64,000 nt of DNA from Paenibacillus rigui. Lineage in GTDB: Bacteria; Bacillota; Bacilli; Paenibacillales; NBRC-103111. Position numbers and translations under genes: made by a program. Under the pieces are notes generated by a model that ran no database searches, had not been told where the DNA came from, and saw nothing but the letters and a program-made list of their open reading frames with translations. This document shows, piece by piece, positions 17,315 to 27,700 of this stretch. Numbering within the stretch: the stretch's first letter is position 1; each line of letters begins with the position of its first letter. The stretch is from contig NZ_NMQW01000021.1 of NCBI RefSeq assembly GCF_002234615.1, positions 30,546-94,545 of the forward strand, in the 5' to 3' direction.

Positions 17315-17373
17315 TTGACGTTATGGGAATATTATTTTAGATATAATATAGAACGATGTTCAATATAATGAAC
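17315..17373 (+). promoter_or_regulatory. Promoter region with GAAC-type operator
   Basis: TTGACG at 17315 and TATAAT at 17342-17347 are present but 21 bases apart, so the promoter would be weak or activator-dependent. GAAC-GAT-GTTC (17351-17361) and GAAC (17370-17373) follow directly, with the geometry seen before glcE at 12049. A bound regulator would cover the transcription start. Confidence 0.5.
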
Positions 17374-17389
17374 AAAGGGATGATGAAAG

Positions 17390-18151
17390 ATGAAACTTGC
17401 CCGATTCACTGTTTCCGGGGTAAATGGGATTTTGAGCGGCATTATCGAAGGAAGTATCGTTAAGGAATTTACCGGAGATTTATTTGGCGCCCATACATTA
17501 ACAGGGAGGAGTTTTCCGCTGGGTGATATTCGATTTAAAGCGCCGCTTGATCCGAGACATATCATCGGCATCGGCAAAAATTTTGCGGCTGAGGGGACCG
17601 AGAAGCCGCATGTTCCCGAAATGCCGATTTTATTTTTCAAGCCGCTTAGTACGGTGGTCGGTCCTGAGGATCCGGTACTCTTACCTCACGGGACGGAGGA
17701 GATCAGGTTCGAATCGGAGCTTGCCGTCATTATTGGGAAAATCGCGAAAAATCTGAGCCCGGCGGAGGCGGACGAGGCGATTTTCGGATATACGGTAGCG
17801 AATGACTTTGGAGCCTTCAATTATTTCCACCCTGAGGGGCATTGGACGATCGGCAAAGCGTTCGATACGTTCTGTCCCCTTGGTCCGGTACTGGAGACGG
17901 AGTTCGATTATCGCTCTGCACGCATTAAAGCGGCCGTTAACGGGGTTTTGAAACAGGATAGCCCGATGGAGCGCATCATTACGCGGATCGACGTCATGAT
18001 CTCCTACATCAGCCGGTTTATGACCCTTATGCCGGGCGACGTTATTTTGACGGGAACCCCCGCAGGATCGGAAGCTGTTCGCGACGGCGATGTGATCGAT
18101 TGTTATATTGAAGGGATAGGAAACCTTCGAAACCAAGTAAAAGCGGAGTAA
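17390..18151 (+). CDS. Fumarylacetoacetate hydrolase-family protein
   Basis: 253 aa, FAH C-terminal fold. Family landmarks: IIGIGKNFAAEG, MPILFFKPLSTVVGPEDPV, a metal-binding FESELAVIIGK (E-x-E), VANDFGAFN, KAFDTFCPLGP and PGDVILTGTPAGS near the end. Members are metal-dependent hydrolases, hydratases, decarboxylases or oxaloacetate tautomerases acting on short keto acids. Next to malate synthase and malic enzyme, a role on a 2-keto-3-deoxy acid or on oxaloacetate/acylpyruvate is plausible, but the reaction cannot be told from sequence. First gene of the operon reading into malate synthase. Confidence 0.85.
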   Translation: MKLARFTVSGVNGILSGIIEGSIVKEFTGDLFGAHTLTGRSFPLGDIRFKAPLDPRHIIGIGKNFAAEGTEKPHVPEMPILFFKPLSTVVGPEDPVLLPHGTEEIRFESELAVIIGKIAKNLSPAEADEAIFGYTVANDFGAFNYFHPEGHWTIGKAFDTFCPLGPVLETEFDYRSARIKAAVNGVLKQDSPMERIITRIDVMISYISRFMTLMPGDVILTGTPAGSEAVRDGDVIDCYIEGIGNLRNQVKAE

Positions 18152-18175
18152 ATGATATGGAGGAGGAGTTTATCG

Positions 18176-20350
18176 ATGGAACAATACATCAAGGTAGGCC
18201 ATCTGCAGGTTGCATCTGAGCTATATCAGTTTATCAACAAGGAAGCATTGCCTGGAAGCGAGGTGGATGAAGGGCATTTTTGGTCTGAGTTGGAACTCCT
18301 TATCACTGACCTGATACCTAAAAATAAGGCTTTACTGGCCATAAGGGATCAATTGCAAGAGCAAATCAACGATTGGCACCGAAAAAACGGTGAGAGGTAT
18401 CGTTTCAACGAATATAAATCGTTTTTGACTGATATCGGTTACTTGGAGCCGGAAGCTGAAGATGTTCAGGTGACGACCCAAAATGTGGATGACGAAATTG
18501 CTCTTCAAGCCGGACCTCAGCTCGTCGTGCCGGTCAACAATGCCCGTTACGCGCTTAACGCAGCGAATGCCCGCTGGGGGAGCCTTTATGACGCTCTTTA
18601 CGGAACTGATGCGACGGATGACGAAGAAGGTGCCAAGCGAACAGGTGGTTACAATCCGATCAGAGGCGGAAAAGTCATTGCGTACGCGAAAAGCTTCTTG
18701 GATCAGGCAGTGCCGCTGATGGAGGGTTCGCATGATGACGCCGTTCGCTATTCGATTGTAGAGGGGCAGCTATCTGTTTCGCTGGGCAGCGGGGAACAAG
18801 CGGGATTAAAAGAGGCCACTAAGCTTGCCGGCTATCAAGGCAGACCGGAAGAGCCGACTTCCCTCCTGTTTGTGAATAATGGGCTGCATTTTGAAGTTCA
18901 AATCGACCGCCGCCACCCGATCGGCCAAACGGATAAGGCCGGCATAAAAGATATTCTGATGGAAGCGGCGCTAACCACGATCATGGATTGCGAAGATTCC
19001 GTAGCGGCGGTAGACGCGGAAGACAAAGTATTGGTATACCGCAATTGGCTGGGACTTATGAAAGGAACCTTATCCGCGGAATTCACGAAAGGCAATCAAT
19101 CGATTACCCGGACGCTCAAGCCTAATCGCAGGTTTACGTCGCCTTTGGGAGAGGAGCTCAGCTTACCCGGGCGTTCATTGTTGTTTGTACGCAATGTCGG
19201 ACATCTGATGACGATTGATGCGATTTTGGACTCTAGCGGGCAGGAAATTCCCGAAGGGATTTTGGATGCTGTGGTGACCAGCCTTATCGGCAAGCACGAT
19301 TTATTGAAAAATGGTCCGTACACCAGTTCTGCCAAAGGCTCCATCTACATCGTGAAGCCGAAAATGCATGGATCTCAGGAAGTCGCTTTTGCAGGCGAGT
19401 TGTTTGACCGGGTGGAAGACATGCTCGGCTTAGAGCGTCATACGATCAAAATCGGGGTCATGGACGAAGAACGCCGTACTTCTCTCAATTTGAATGCCTG
19501 CATTCGTGAAGTGAAGGAGCGGATCGTGTTTATTAATACCGGATTCCTGGATCGAACCGGGGACGAGATTCACACATCCATGGAAGTAGGTCCCATGATT
19601 CGTAAGAACAACATGAAGTCGGCGAAGTGGCTGCAGGGCTACGAGCAATCCAACGTGAGCATCGGGCTGGCCTGCGGCCTGCAAGGACGCGCTCAGATCG
19701 GCAAAGGGATGTGGGCGATGCCCGACCTCATGAAGGAAATGCTGAAGTTGAAGATCGCTCAGCTTGAGGCTGGCTGCAACACGGCATGGGTGCCATCGCC
19801 AACGGCGGCTACGTTGCATGCACTTCATTATCATCAAGTCGATGTGAAGGCGGTGCAAGAACGATTAAAGCAAAACGGCCAGGACTTCCGGGACGATATT
19901 TTGGACATTCCGGTGGACAAGAACCGAAATTGGAGTCCTGAAGAGATTGCGCAGGAGTTGGACAACAATGCCCAAGGCATCCTTGGCTATGTCGTTCGCT
20001 GGGTAGAGCAGGGAATCGGATGCTCGAAAGTGCCAGATATTAATAATGTAGGTTTGATGGAGGACCGGGCTACCCTACGCATCTCAAGCCAGCATATGGC
20101 GAACTGGCTGCATCACGGGATTTGCACGAGGGAACAAGTTATGGAAACGATGAAGCGCATGGCAAGAGTGGTCGATGAGCAGAACGCCGGTGATCCGGCA
20201 TATCATCCGATGGCCGATGATTACGAACGCTCCGTGGCGTTTCAAGCGGCCTGCGAGCTTGTATTCGAAGGATACAACCAGCCAAACGGCTACACGGAGC
20301 CTATACTTCACCGCAGACGTAAGCAATTTAAGGCCATGTTGAAAGTGTAA
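18176..20350 (+). CDS. glcB: Malate synthase G
   Basis: 724 aa from the ATG at 18176 behind GGAGGAGG; this matches the usual length of about 723 aa of isoform G. It condenses glyoxylate with acetyl-CoA to malate in the cytoplasm. Visible landmarks: [16 protein letters not shown] and RGGKVIAYA near the N-terminus, [22 protein letters not shown] containing catalytic acidic residues, the [11 protein letters not shown] segment, [15 protein letters not shown], and HYHQVDV. It consumes the glyoxylate made by GlcDEF. The gene is 24 bases after the FAH-family gene and ends in a terminator. Confidence 0.95.
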   Translation: MEQYIKVGHLQVASELYQFINKEALPGSEVDEGHFWSELELLITDLIPKNKALLAIRDQLQEQINDWHRKNGERYRFNEYKSFLTDIGYLEPEAEDVQVTTQNVDDEIALQAGPQLVVPVNNARYALNAANARWGSLYDALYGTDATDDEEGAKRTGGYNPIRGGKVIAYAKSFLDQAVPLMEGSHDDAVRYSIVEGQLSVSLGSGEQAGLKEATKLAGYQGRPEEPTSLLFVNNGLHFEVQIDRRHPIGQTDKAGIKDILMEAALTTIMDCEDSVAAVDAEDKVLVYRNWLGLMKGTLSAEFTKGNQSITRTLKPNRRFTSPLGEELSLPGRSLLFVRNVGHLMTIDAILDSSGQEIPEGILDAVVTSLIGKHDLLKNGPYTSSAKGSIYIVKPKMHGSQEVAFAGELFDRVEDMLGLERHTIKIGVMDEERRTSLNLNACIREVKERIVFINTGFLDRTGDEIHTSMEVGPMIRKNNMKSAKWLQGYEQSNVSIGLACGLQGRAQIGKGMWAMPDLMKEMLKLKIAQLEAGCNTAWVPSPTAATLHALHYHQVDVKAVQERLKQNGQDFRDDILDIPVDKNRNWSPEEIAQELDNNAQGILGYVVRWVEQGIGCSKVPDINNVGLMEDRATLRISSQHMANWLHHGICTREQVMETMKRMARVVDEQNAGDPAYHPMADDYERSVAFQAACELVFEGYNQPNGYTEPILHRRRKQFKAMLKV

Positions 20351-20367
20351 CCGCATTGATAGAGAAG

Positions 20368-20394
20368 GCATGTTGTCGCAGCAGCATGCTTTTT
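20368..20394 (+). terminator. Terminator or attenuator between malate synthase and malic enzyme
   Basis: GCATGTTG (20368-20375) pairs with CAGCATGC (20382-20389), with a G-U pair, then five T. The left arm sequence GGCATGTTGTC is shared with the terminator at 4764. It should reduce malic enzyme expression relative to malate synthase. Confidence 0.7.
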
Positions 20395-20449
20395 CCTTTA
20401 TCCAAGGAAGATTTTTCCGGATTGAATATTGAAAAAGGCGGCGATAAAT

Positions 20450-21643
20450 ATGGCGTTACGTGAAGATGCACTCGAATTACATCGGAGTTTCAAAGGTAAG
20501 CTGGGTATCGTTTCAAAAGTTCCTGTATTAAATTCTAGGGATTTGAGTTTGGCCTATTCCCCGGGCGTAGCCGAACCTTGCCGGGAGATCAGCAAGTGGA
20601 AAGAATGTGTGTATGATTATACCAATAAAGGAAACATGGTCGCGGTAGTTACCGACGGTACGGCCGTGTTGGGGCTTGGCGCCATTGGACCCTATGCGGC
20701 ATTGCCGGTGATGGAAGGAAAAGCGGTTTTGTTTAAGCAGTTTGCCGGAGTCGACGCTTTTCCGATTTGTATCAATACTTCCGATATTGATAAACTGGTT
20801 GAGACCGTCAAATTGCTTGAACCGGTCTTCGGCGGCATTAATTTGGAGGACATAGCGGCACCGGCTTGTTTCGAGATTGAAGAGCGTCTCAAAAAGGAAC
20901 TCGAGATTCCCGTCTTTCACGATGACCAGCACGGAACGGCCATAGTCACATTGGCCGGGCTGATCAATGCCGCAAAAGTGGTAAATAAAAGACTGGAGGA
21001 TCTGCATGTCGTCATCAACGGTTCGGGGGCGGCCGGCATCGCCATCGCGAAACTGCTTCTTCAAATAGGAATATCAAACATGATTATTTGTGATACGAAA
21101 GGTGCCATCTACGAAGGGCGTACGGAAGGCATGAATGGTATAAAAAACGAAATCGCCAATCTGACGAACCGGCAAAAAACGGCAGGTCTGTTGGAACAAG
21201 TTATCGCAGGTGCGGACGTTTTTCTTGGCGTTTCGGCAGCAGGAGCGTTGACGGCGGATATGGTACGATCCATGGCGAAAGACCCTATCATTTTTGCCAT
21301 GGCCAACCCCGATCCTGAAATATTGCCGGAGATTGCGCTCGAAGCGGGGGCTAAAGTGGTCGGTACGGGACGCTCGGATTATCCGAATCAAATTAACAAT
21401 GTGCTGGCCTTTCCTGGAATTTTTCGAGGAGCCCTTGATGTCAGAGCAACTGAAATAAACGATGCTATGAAAATCGCGGCTGCCCGGGTCATAGCCGAAT
21501 TAATCAGTGATGAAGAATTGAACGGAAATTATGTGATTCCCAGGCCGTTTGACGAGCGCGTCGTTCCTAAAGTGGCGGCCGCTGTCGCAATAACCGCGCA
21601 AGAAACAGGTGTCGCCCTAATGGGAAAGGAGGGGAAAGCGTGA
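20450..21643 (+). CDS. NAD(P)-dependent malic enzyme
   Basis: 397 aa from the ATG at 20450, with AAAGGCGG eight bases upstream; the TTG at 20429 overlaps that site. Converts malate to pyruvate and CO2. Short bacterial form without a phosphotransacetylase domain. Landmarks: [11 protein letters not shown] with the active Tyr, [10 protein letters not shown], the Lys in [13 protein letters not shown], metal-site motif [18 protein letters not shown] and FHDDQHGTA, then the Rossmann motif GSGAAGIA. It completes the route glyoxylate to malate to pyruvate with the upstream genes. Its stop overlaps the start codon of the broken glycerate kinase. Confidence 0.94.
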   Translation: MALREDALELHRSFKGKLGIVSKVPVLNSRDLSLAYSPGVAEPCREISKWKECVYDYTNKGNMVAVVTDGTAVLGLGAIGPYAALPVMEGKAVLFKQFAGVDAFPICINTSDIDKLVETVKLLEPVFGGINLEDIAAPACFEIEERLKKELEIPVFHDDQHGTAIVTLAGLINAAKVVNKRLEDLHVVINGSGAAGIAIAKLLLQIGISNMIICDTKGAIYEGRTEGMNGIKNEIANLTNRQKTAGLLEQVIAGADVFLGVSAAGALTADMVRSMAKDPIIFAMANPDPEILPEIALEAGAKVVGTGRSDYPNQINNVLAFPGIFRGALDVRATEINDAMKIAAARVIAELISDEELNGNYVIPRPFDERVVPKVAAAVAITAQETGVALMGKEGKA

Positions 21644-22216
21644 GAGTGGTTATCCGCACCGGATTCTTTCAAAGGCAGTTTGTCCGCTTCGCAGGTTGCG
21701 GAAACCATGGCGCGGGCCGTACAAAGTGAGATTTCTTCGGCCCAAGTGATCCAAATCCCAATGGCGGACGGCGGTGAAGGAACCGTCGATGCGCTGGTGG
21801 CTGCGTTAAACGGAAATGTCCTCGGTTTTGCGTTTCTCGTGCTTGGGGCCGACTTGGTCCCAGGAGCGAAGTTCGTTGAGAAAATGACCGGACTCAAGGA
21901 TTGGATTCATGGTGCGGATTGGGTATTAACGGGGGAAGGACGCAGCGACAGCCAAACGCTTTATGGCAAGCTACCTCGATATGTAGCTGAAATAGCTCGG
22001 GACGCTGGGACGGAGGCCGTGCTCATTTCCGGCAGCTTCGGGCCAGGCAGTGAAAAGCTACTCTCCTATTTTTCGGCATGTTTTTCCATCGTTGACCGTC
22101 CAGCTGCACTAGAGGAATGTATGGAACGAGCTGAAATACTGTTGTATGAATGTACCCGCAACATTGTACGTTCGATCGTCAGAGCACAGAATCAAAATCT
22201 ACAAATGAGCAACTAA
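21640..22216 (+). pseudogene. Glycerate kinase remnant with frameshift and large internal deletion
   Basis: The GTG at 21640, behind AAAGGAGG, overlaps the malic enzyme stop. It begins V-R-V-V-I, and after one surplus C (about 21654-21655) the expected APDSFKGSLSASQVAE follows in the next frame. The frame then runs through PMADGGEGTVDALVAALNG and jumps, near 21815, to LGADLVPGAKFVEKMTGL and the TGEGRSDSQT active-site region. About 200 of the roughly 370 residues of a GarK/GlxK-family kinase are therefore missing. Two independent lesions mean no functional kinase. The intact enzyme would have phosphorylated D-glycerate from the tartronate semialdehyde reductase step. Confidence 0.88.
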
Positions 22217-22226
22217 TTAACATAAA

Positions 22227-22266
22227 CCTCTATCGAAGTGATAACTTTACTTTGATGGAGGTTTTT
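22227..22266 (+). terminator. Terminator ending the glyoxylate operon
   Basis: A 12-pair stem (two G-U) between CCTCTATCGAAG (22227-22238) and CTTTGATGGAGG (22250-22261), then five T. It marks the end of the catabolic island. Confidence 0.8.
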
Positions 22267-22709
22267 CTGTGTATTTTGCATCAAATTAATCAATCCTGTG
22301 GCATGGCTTTTTACATATGAACTACGAGAAAGAATTAGTCGTTATTGCATAAACATTAAATGCTCTCAAGGAAGCAAACTTGAAAATCCAAAGCGATACA
22401 TCAGTTGTAAATGCTATTAAATGAGATTTGACCGTACTTTTAGAAATACCATGTCACTATTGTTTGAAAGTGTGTCCAATTTCCATGCCGGGTTACTTAA
22501 TTCTATAATTCGTTGCCAATCACGGTCATTTTTCTAAATGCTTGTACTCTCTGATTCGTTAGTAGGTGATTACGTATAGGCATAGTCTTGAATGGGAGAG
22601 CAGAGGCTTGGTTAATATGTATAGAATGTACTTATGGGTATGCACGAAAGTACAAGTTATTTTTGGGGAAACATACTATAATCATAACTATGGAAAAAAG
22701 GAGTGTGTC
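22267..22709 (+). other. A/T-rich intergenic region with possible promoter
   Basis: No coding potential recognised over about 440 bases. A TATAAT lies at 22677-22682, 28 bases before the histidine kinase start, without a clear -35. Base composition changes here from the G/C-richer catabolic island to distinctly A/T-rich DNA. Confidence 0.4.
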
Positions 22710-23963
22710 ATGTCATATAAAACGAATCATTCTGAGAGTTCTGACTTCGGACCCGATATAACTCACCATTGGGACAAGTTATACAATTATGAGCAATTAT
22801 CTATTTCAAAGGGACCCATCGTTTTCTGGGTTATCCTGGTTTATTTTGCAACAATAATTTTACAGACATTATCTGTTCCTATGTTGATTCCTAGCCTGAT
22901 GTTTACAGGGATAATAGGCATTCATGTTACTTTGTATTGGTTTTCAAAAGCCTTTTTAACAAAAAGACCATGGCTTTATTTTGTTGTCCAGGGATTTTTA
23001 ATTTTGGCATGTGCTTATCTTATGCCCGATGGTTACCAACCTGTTCTCATAGGTTTATTTCCAGTACTGATCGGTCAAAGCATTGGGGTTTATTTTAACA
23101 CTTTTAAAGTAATTTTTGTTTGTCTGTTTATCTTTCTTTTGGTTTATGGTGCTTTAACGTATCACATACAATCGAAAGAGCTTGGTGACTTGCTGCTTTT
23201 TCTAAGCTTGTTTCTCTTGTACACGATCATTACGATAGCATATGCCACTCTCTTTTTTAAACAGGTGCGTGCTCGAATTCGTATGCAATCATTCTTGCAA
23301 GAATTGGAGCTCACTCATCAGAAAGTAGAGGAACTAACCTTGGTAAATGAGCGCCAGAGAATGGCAAGAGATTTACACGATACCTTGGCTCAGGGTTTGG
23401 CGGGTCTCATTATGCAGTTGGAGGCAGTAGATGCACATTTATCAAACAGGAATATTACAAGAGCTCAAGAGATTATAATACAATCTATGTCTCAAGCGAG
23501 GAAAACACTCAGTGACGCTAGGGGGGCAATTGATGACCTTCGCTCAAAGTCTCATTCAAAAACGGATTTCAAGGAAATTCTCCAAGAAAAAATTAATCGA
23601 TTTACGAATGCGACTGGTATTCAAGTTGCTTCGGATATAAGGATCTATGTTCCATTAGCTGACCTCATTATGGAACATAGCGTGTATTTGGTAAGCGAAG
23701 GCCTGACCAATATAGCAAGGCATGCTCAAGCAAGGAATGCTTGGATAGATGTAATTAGCAATAATGATTGCATCCATATTCGAATTAAGGATGATGGTAC
23801 TGGGTTTAACACAGAGGATATCGGAAAGAAGCCCGGTCACTATGGTTTGCTAGGGATGATCGAACGTACTCGATTGATAAACGGAACATTTAATGTAAGC
23901 AGTGGACCAGAAGGAACTTGTTTCGACATTAAAATTCATCATATGAAAGGAGACTCGTTATGA
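22710..23963 (+). CDS. NarL-type sensor histidine kinase (HisKA_3)
   Basis: 417 aa from the ATG at 22710 with AAAAAGGAG six bases upstream; a longer in-frame start at 22566 has no site. Six to seven hydrophobic segments span residues about 35-185. They are followed by a coiled coil and the HisKA_3 box with phospho-acceptor H223 in MARDLHDTLAQGL. The HATPase_c domain ends with DDGTGFN and HYGLLGMIERTRLI. It resembles DesK/LiaS/YxjM kinases that sense membrane state or antibiotics. Start of the response regulator overlaps its stop (ATGA). With the RND pump downstream it probably senses a toxic compound. Confidence 0.9.
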   Translation: MSYKTNHSESSDFGPDITHHWDKLYNYEQLSISKGPIVFWVILVYFATIILQTLSVPMLIPSLMFTGIIGIHVTLYWFSKAFLTKRPWLYFVVQGFLILACAYLMPDGYQPVLIGLFPVLIGQSIGVYFNTFKVIFVCLFIFLLVYGALTYHIQSKELGDLLLFLSLFLLYTIITIAYATLFFKQVRARIRMQSFLQELELTHQKVEELTLVNERQRMARDLHDTLAQGLAGLIMQLEAVDAHLSNRNITRAQEIIIQSMSQARKTLSDARGAIDDLRSKSHSKTDFKEILQEKINRFTNATGIQVASDIRIYVPLADLIMEHSVYLVSEGLTNIARHAQARNAWIDVISNNDCIHIRIKDDGTGFNTEDIGKKPGHYGLLGMIERTRLINGTFNVSSGPEGTCFDIKIHHMKGDSL

Positions 23964-24607
23964 AACATAAGGTGCTTATTGTGGATGATCATTATGTTGT
24001 TAGAGAAGGGTTAAAATTAATATTGGAAACAAACGATCACTTTCAAGTTATTGGTGAAGCAGAAAATGGGGAAGCAGCCTTACAATTGATGGAAGAGCTA
24101 CAACCTGATGTGATACTAATGGATTTAAATATGCCCCAAATGAGTGGTTTAGAAACAATGCAGATTTTAAAGGAAAGAAAGTATAATGTGCCCATCATCA
24201 TTCTAACTACGTATAATGAAGATGAATTGATGATAAAAGGGCTAGGATTAGGAGCAAAGGGGTACTTATTAAAGGATACAGGCCGAGATAACTTATTCAG
24301 AACCATTGAATCTGCAATACGAGGGGAAACATTGCTTCAACCGGATGTTACCGCAAGAGTATTTGCTATGACAGAAAACAGTATTTCCTCGTTTTCAAAA
24401 TTCGAAAAACCTACAATGTCAGAAAAAGAGCAAATGATTCTTCAAGCCATTGCAAGAGGCCTTCGAAGTAAAGAAATTGGTTTTGATATGGGGATCTCTG
24501 AACGAACAGTGAAGGCTCACCTGACGAATATTTATAATAAGCTTGGCGTAGATTCTCGTTCAGAAGCGGTTGCTGTAGCTTTAGAACGAGGAATTATTCA
24601 TCTTTGA
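23960..24607 (+). CDS. NarL/FixJ-family response regulator
   Basis: 215 aa. Receiver domain with acidic pocket (VDDH), phospho-acceptor D55 in LMDLNMPQMSG and conserved Lys in GAKGYLLKD. A C-terminal LuxR-type helix-turn-helix (ARGLRSKEIGFDMGISERTVKAH) begins about residue 155. Partner of the overlapping kinase. A strong terminator follows, so the RND gene is a separate unit that this regulator may control. Confidence 0.94.
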   Translation: MKHKVLIVDDHYVVREGLKLILETNDHFQVIGEAENGEAALQLMEELQPDVILMDLNMPQMSGLETMQILKERKYNVPIIILTTYNEDELMIKGLGLGAKGYLLKDTGRDNLFRTIESAIRGETLLQPDVTARVFAMTENSISSFSKFEKPTMSEKEQMILQAIARGLRSKEIGFDMGISERTVKAHLTNIYNKLGVDSRSEAVAVALERGIIHL

Positions 24608-24640
24608 ATACATTAGCTAGGCATAATTTCTTTGCCCAAT

Positions 24641-24681
24641 CGTACATAAGGCATCTGCCCTTATGTACGATTTTTTTTTTT
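24641..24681 (+). terminator. Strong terminator after response regulator
   Basis: Perfect 11-pair stem CGTACATAAGG (24641-24651) with CCTTATGTACG (24659-24669), seven-base loop, then eleven T. Confidence 0.93.
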
Positions 24682-24738
24682 GTAAAAAAGTTTAGGATGA
24701 TGATGCAGTATGTTGAAAGTATTGAAAGGAGTATAGGA

Positions 24739-27700
24739 ATGAATCTATTAACACGCTTTTCTATGAAGAACGTTTCTGCGCTATTCATGATTATGGTTCT
24801 GCTTTTTGTAGGGGGGGCTTACTCAACAACTCAGTTAAAAGTAGAAAACATGCCAGATGTATCGTTTCCGGTACTCGTTATTACTACAAGTTATACTGGA
24901 TCTCCGAAGGATGTTATGGATGAAATCACGGATCCAATCGAAAAAAAATTGGCGAATCTTGAGAATCTAGATTCCATGTCATCGACATCAAGCGATAATT
25001 ACTCGAATATCGTTCTCATGTTCAAGCAGGGAGTGGATATGGATAAGAAAAAGCTGGATGTCCAGGATCTATTAACCGAAGTAACATTGCCACAAAACGC
25101 AGGCACACCCAAAACCTCGACCTATGGCGCAGCGTCCTCCCCGTCGAATTATTTAGTCGTGCATGCTGGCAATGGAATGAGCCAAAGTGAGTTGGATAAA
25201 GATTTTAAAGACAAAATTAAGCCGGCCCTAGAAGGAATTAGAGGAATTGACCATATCGATATCATCGGCGAACGAGAGACATCATTGGAGATTCAACTTG
25301 AAGCAGACGCACTTGATTACTATAATCTATCTCCGTCTCAAGTCAGCAATGCCATTACCGCCGCTGCAACTAAGAGTCCGATTGGTAGAGTGGAGATTAA
25401 CGGAAATAATAAGATGACCCGGGTAACCGGAGACCTAGAAAGCTTGTATGCCTTGGAACGTCTCGAAATAAAAAGTCCAAACGGAAATATTGTCACCCTT
25501 GCTCAATTAGCTAAAGTAAAGGCGATCACAGAATCGAAATTTAAAGGAAGACTAGATGGGCAACCGGCAATTGGCGTGATTCTATATAAAGCAAGAAGTG
25601 CTAATGCGGTGGACTTCTCCGATTCAATCAATGAAAAGCTTAACGAGTGGCAAACTACATTGCCGAATATTACCTTTAAGCAAACATTTGATAGTGCAGA
25701 TGAGATAAAACACTCCATTGATGGGTTAATTCGAGAGGGGATTGTAGGGGCTATATTGGCCGCATTGATGATTTTGTTTTTTCTACGCAATGTCAGGATG
25801 ACGTTAATTGTCCTTGTGTCTCTTCCACTCTCTATTTTGATCACATTGATGCTGATGTTTCAGTTTGGAATAACGCTCAATACGATGTCACTTGGCGGTA
25901 TATTTATGGCCATAGGACGTGTTGTGGATGACTCCATCGTAGTAATTGAGAATATCTATGCCAAATTAGAAAAAGCTCATGAACGAAATGAATCTGTGAT
26001 TGCTTTTGCCACAAGAGAAGTATCCTCAGCTATTACATCGTCGACTTTGGCAACTGCCGGGGTGTTTGTTCCACTAGGACTAGTATCCGGTTTTATTGGA
26101 GAATTTACCAAACCATTTGCAATAACTATCGTATGTTCACTACTAGCCTCATTACTTGTTTCTTTAACTGTTATTCCGATGCTGGCCAAGCTGTTAGTTC
26201 TGCGTGGGAAATCAACAAAAAATCTTCATGATGACTCCAACCCATCCAGTTTGATTCAGTTTTATGAGAAAGTACTAGTCTGGTGCTTGAAAAATCGTAT
26301 GAAGACCTTGGTGTTATCAGGTTTAATTTTTGTTATTACGATCGCTGTTTCACTTCCTACACTATCTGTATCGCTTATGCCAAGTCCGAAAACATCTCAA
26401 ACCATGTATTTTCAGATCAAGATGCCTTACGAAACTTCATTCGAATCAACGGATGCGAAGACCAAGGAGATCGAAACTGTCCTTTTGGATAAAAAAGATT
26501 CCAGCGGTGCTCCGGTTTTTAAATTCGTAGAAGTGTTAGTGGGATATGCCGGTGATGATGAAGAGAGAAGCCCGTATGCTTCACAAATCTTTGTTCAACT
26601 GAATGATAATGTTGATGCAAATAAATTAAAGGAGCAAATCACAGCCTTTATCCTCTCTGAACTACCTGCCGGTTCTGAAGTAGAGCCCAAATCGATGGAA
26701 GGAAGCATGGGGAGCTCTCCTGACTTTGAATACAGTTTAAAAGGTGAGGATCAGCTTCAATTAGAGAAAGCTGCATCGTTGGTAAAGGCAAGGTTAAGTA
26801 CGATACCCGAACTTACAGAAGTTGAAGATAATCTCAGTGATGCTAAAACTGAAATTGAGATTAAGGTTGATCAGAGCAAAGCCAGAGCCTATGGTTTAAA
26901 CCCTGCGACGATAAAAGATACAGCGCGTGCTTGGATTCAAGAGCAAAAACTAGGCGACTTAAAGTTTGATAATGTTGTATATGCCACTAAAGTTTCTCTA
27001 GATAAAGCGGACAAAGATACACTTCGGAAGATTGAAAATATCCCCTTGAAAAGTGATAACGGATCGGTTGTTTTATTGAAAGAGCTAGCTAAAGTGAACG
27101 AAATAAAAGGAGCCGTATCCCTTACACGTGAGGATCAACATCAACTTGTTAAAGTGACTGCGAAAATTGCAGGGGAAGACAAAAGTGGTATAAGTGCCCA
27201 AATTGGAAAAAGCTTGAGTGATCTAGAGCTTCCCGATGGAGTGACACCGTCAGCTGGTGGAGTAACGGATGATATTAACGATAATTTCTCCCAAATGGGT
27301 ATTGCAATGGTCGTCGCTGTCCTTATTGTTTATCTTATTATGGTTTTAGCTTTTGGAAATGCGAGTGCACCATTCTCAATTATGTTTTCACTGCCATTGG
27401 CGGCCATTGGAGGGCTCCTTGGTCTGGTAGTTACAGGAGAAGCACTTAATGCAACTTCTATGATTGGTTTTCTTATGCTTATAGGTATTGTGGTTACCAA
27501 TGCAATTGTTCTGATAGATAGAGCGCAACAACTTCGAGAAGCAGGTATGATGGTTCAAGAAGCGTTAATTGAAGCGGGAAAGGTACGATTGCGGCCGATT
27601 ATGATGACTGCTGGTGCGACAATTGTGGCCTTGGTTCCTCTTGCATTAGGACTTTCCGGTGAAGGGGTTTTAATAGGAAAAGGACTTGGAATCGTAGTTA

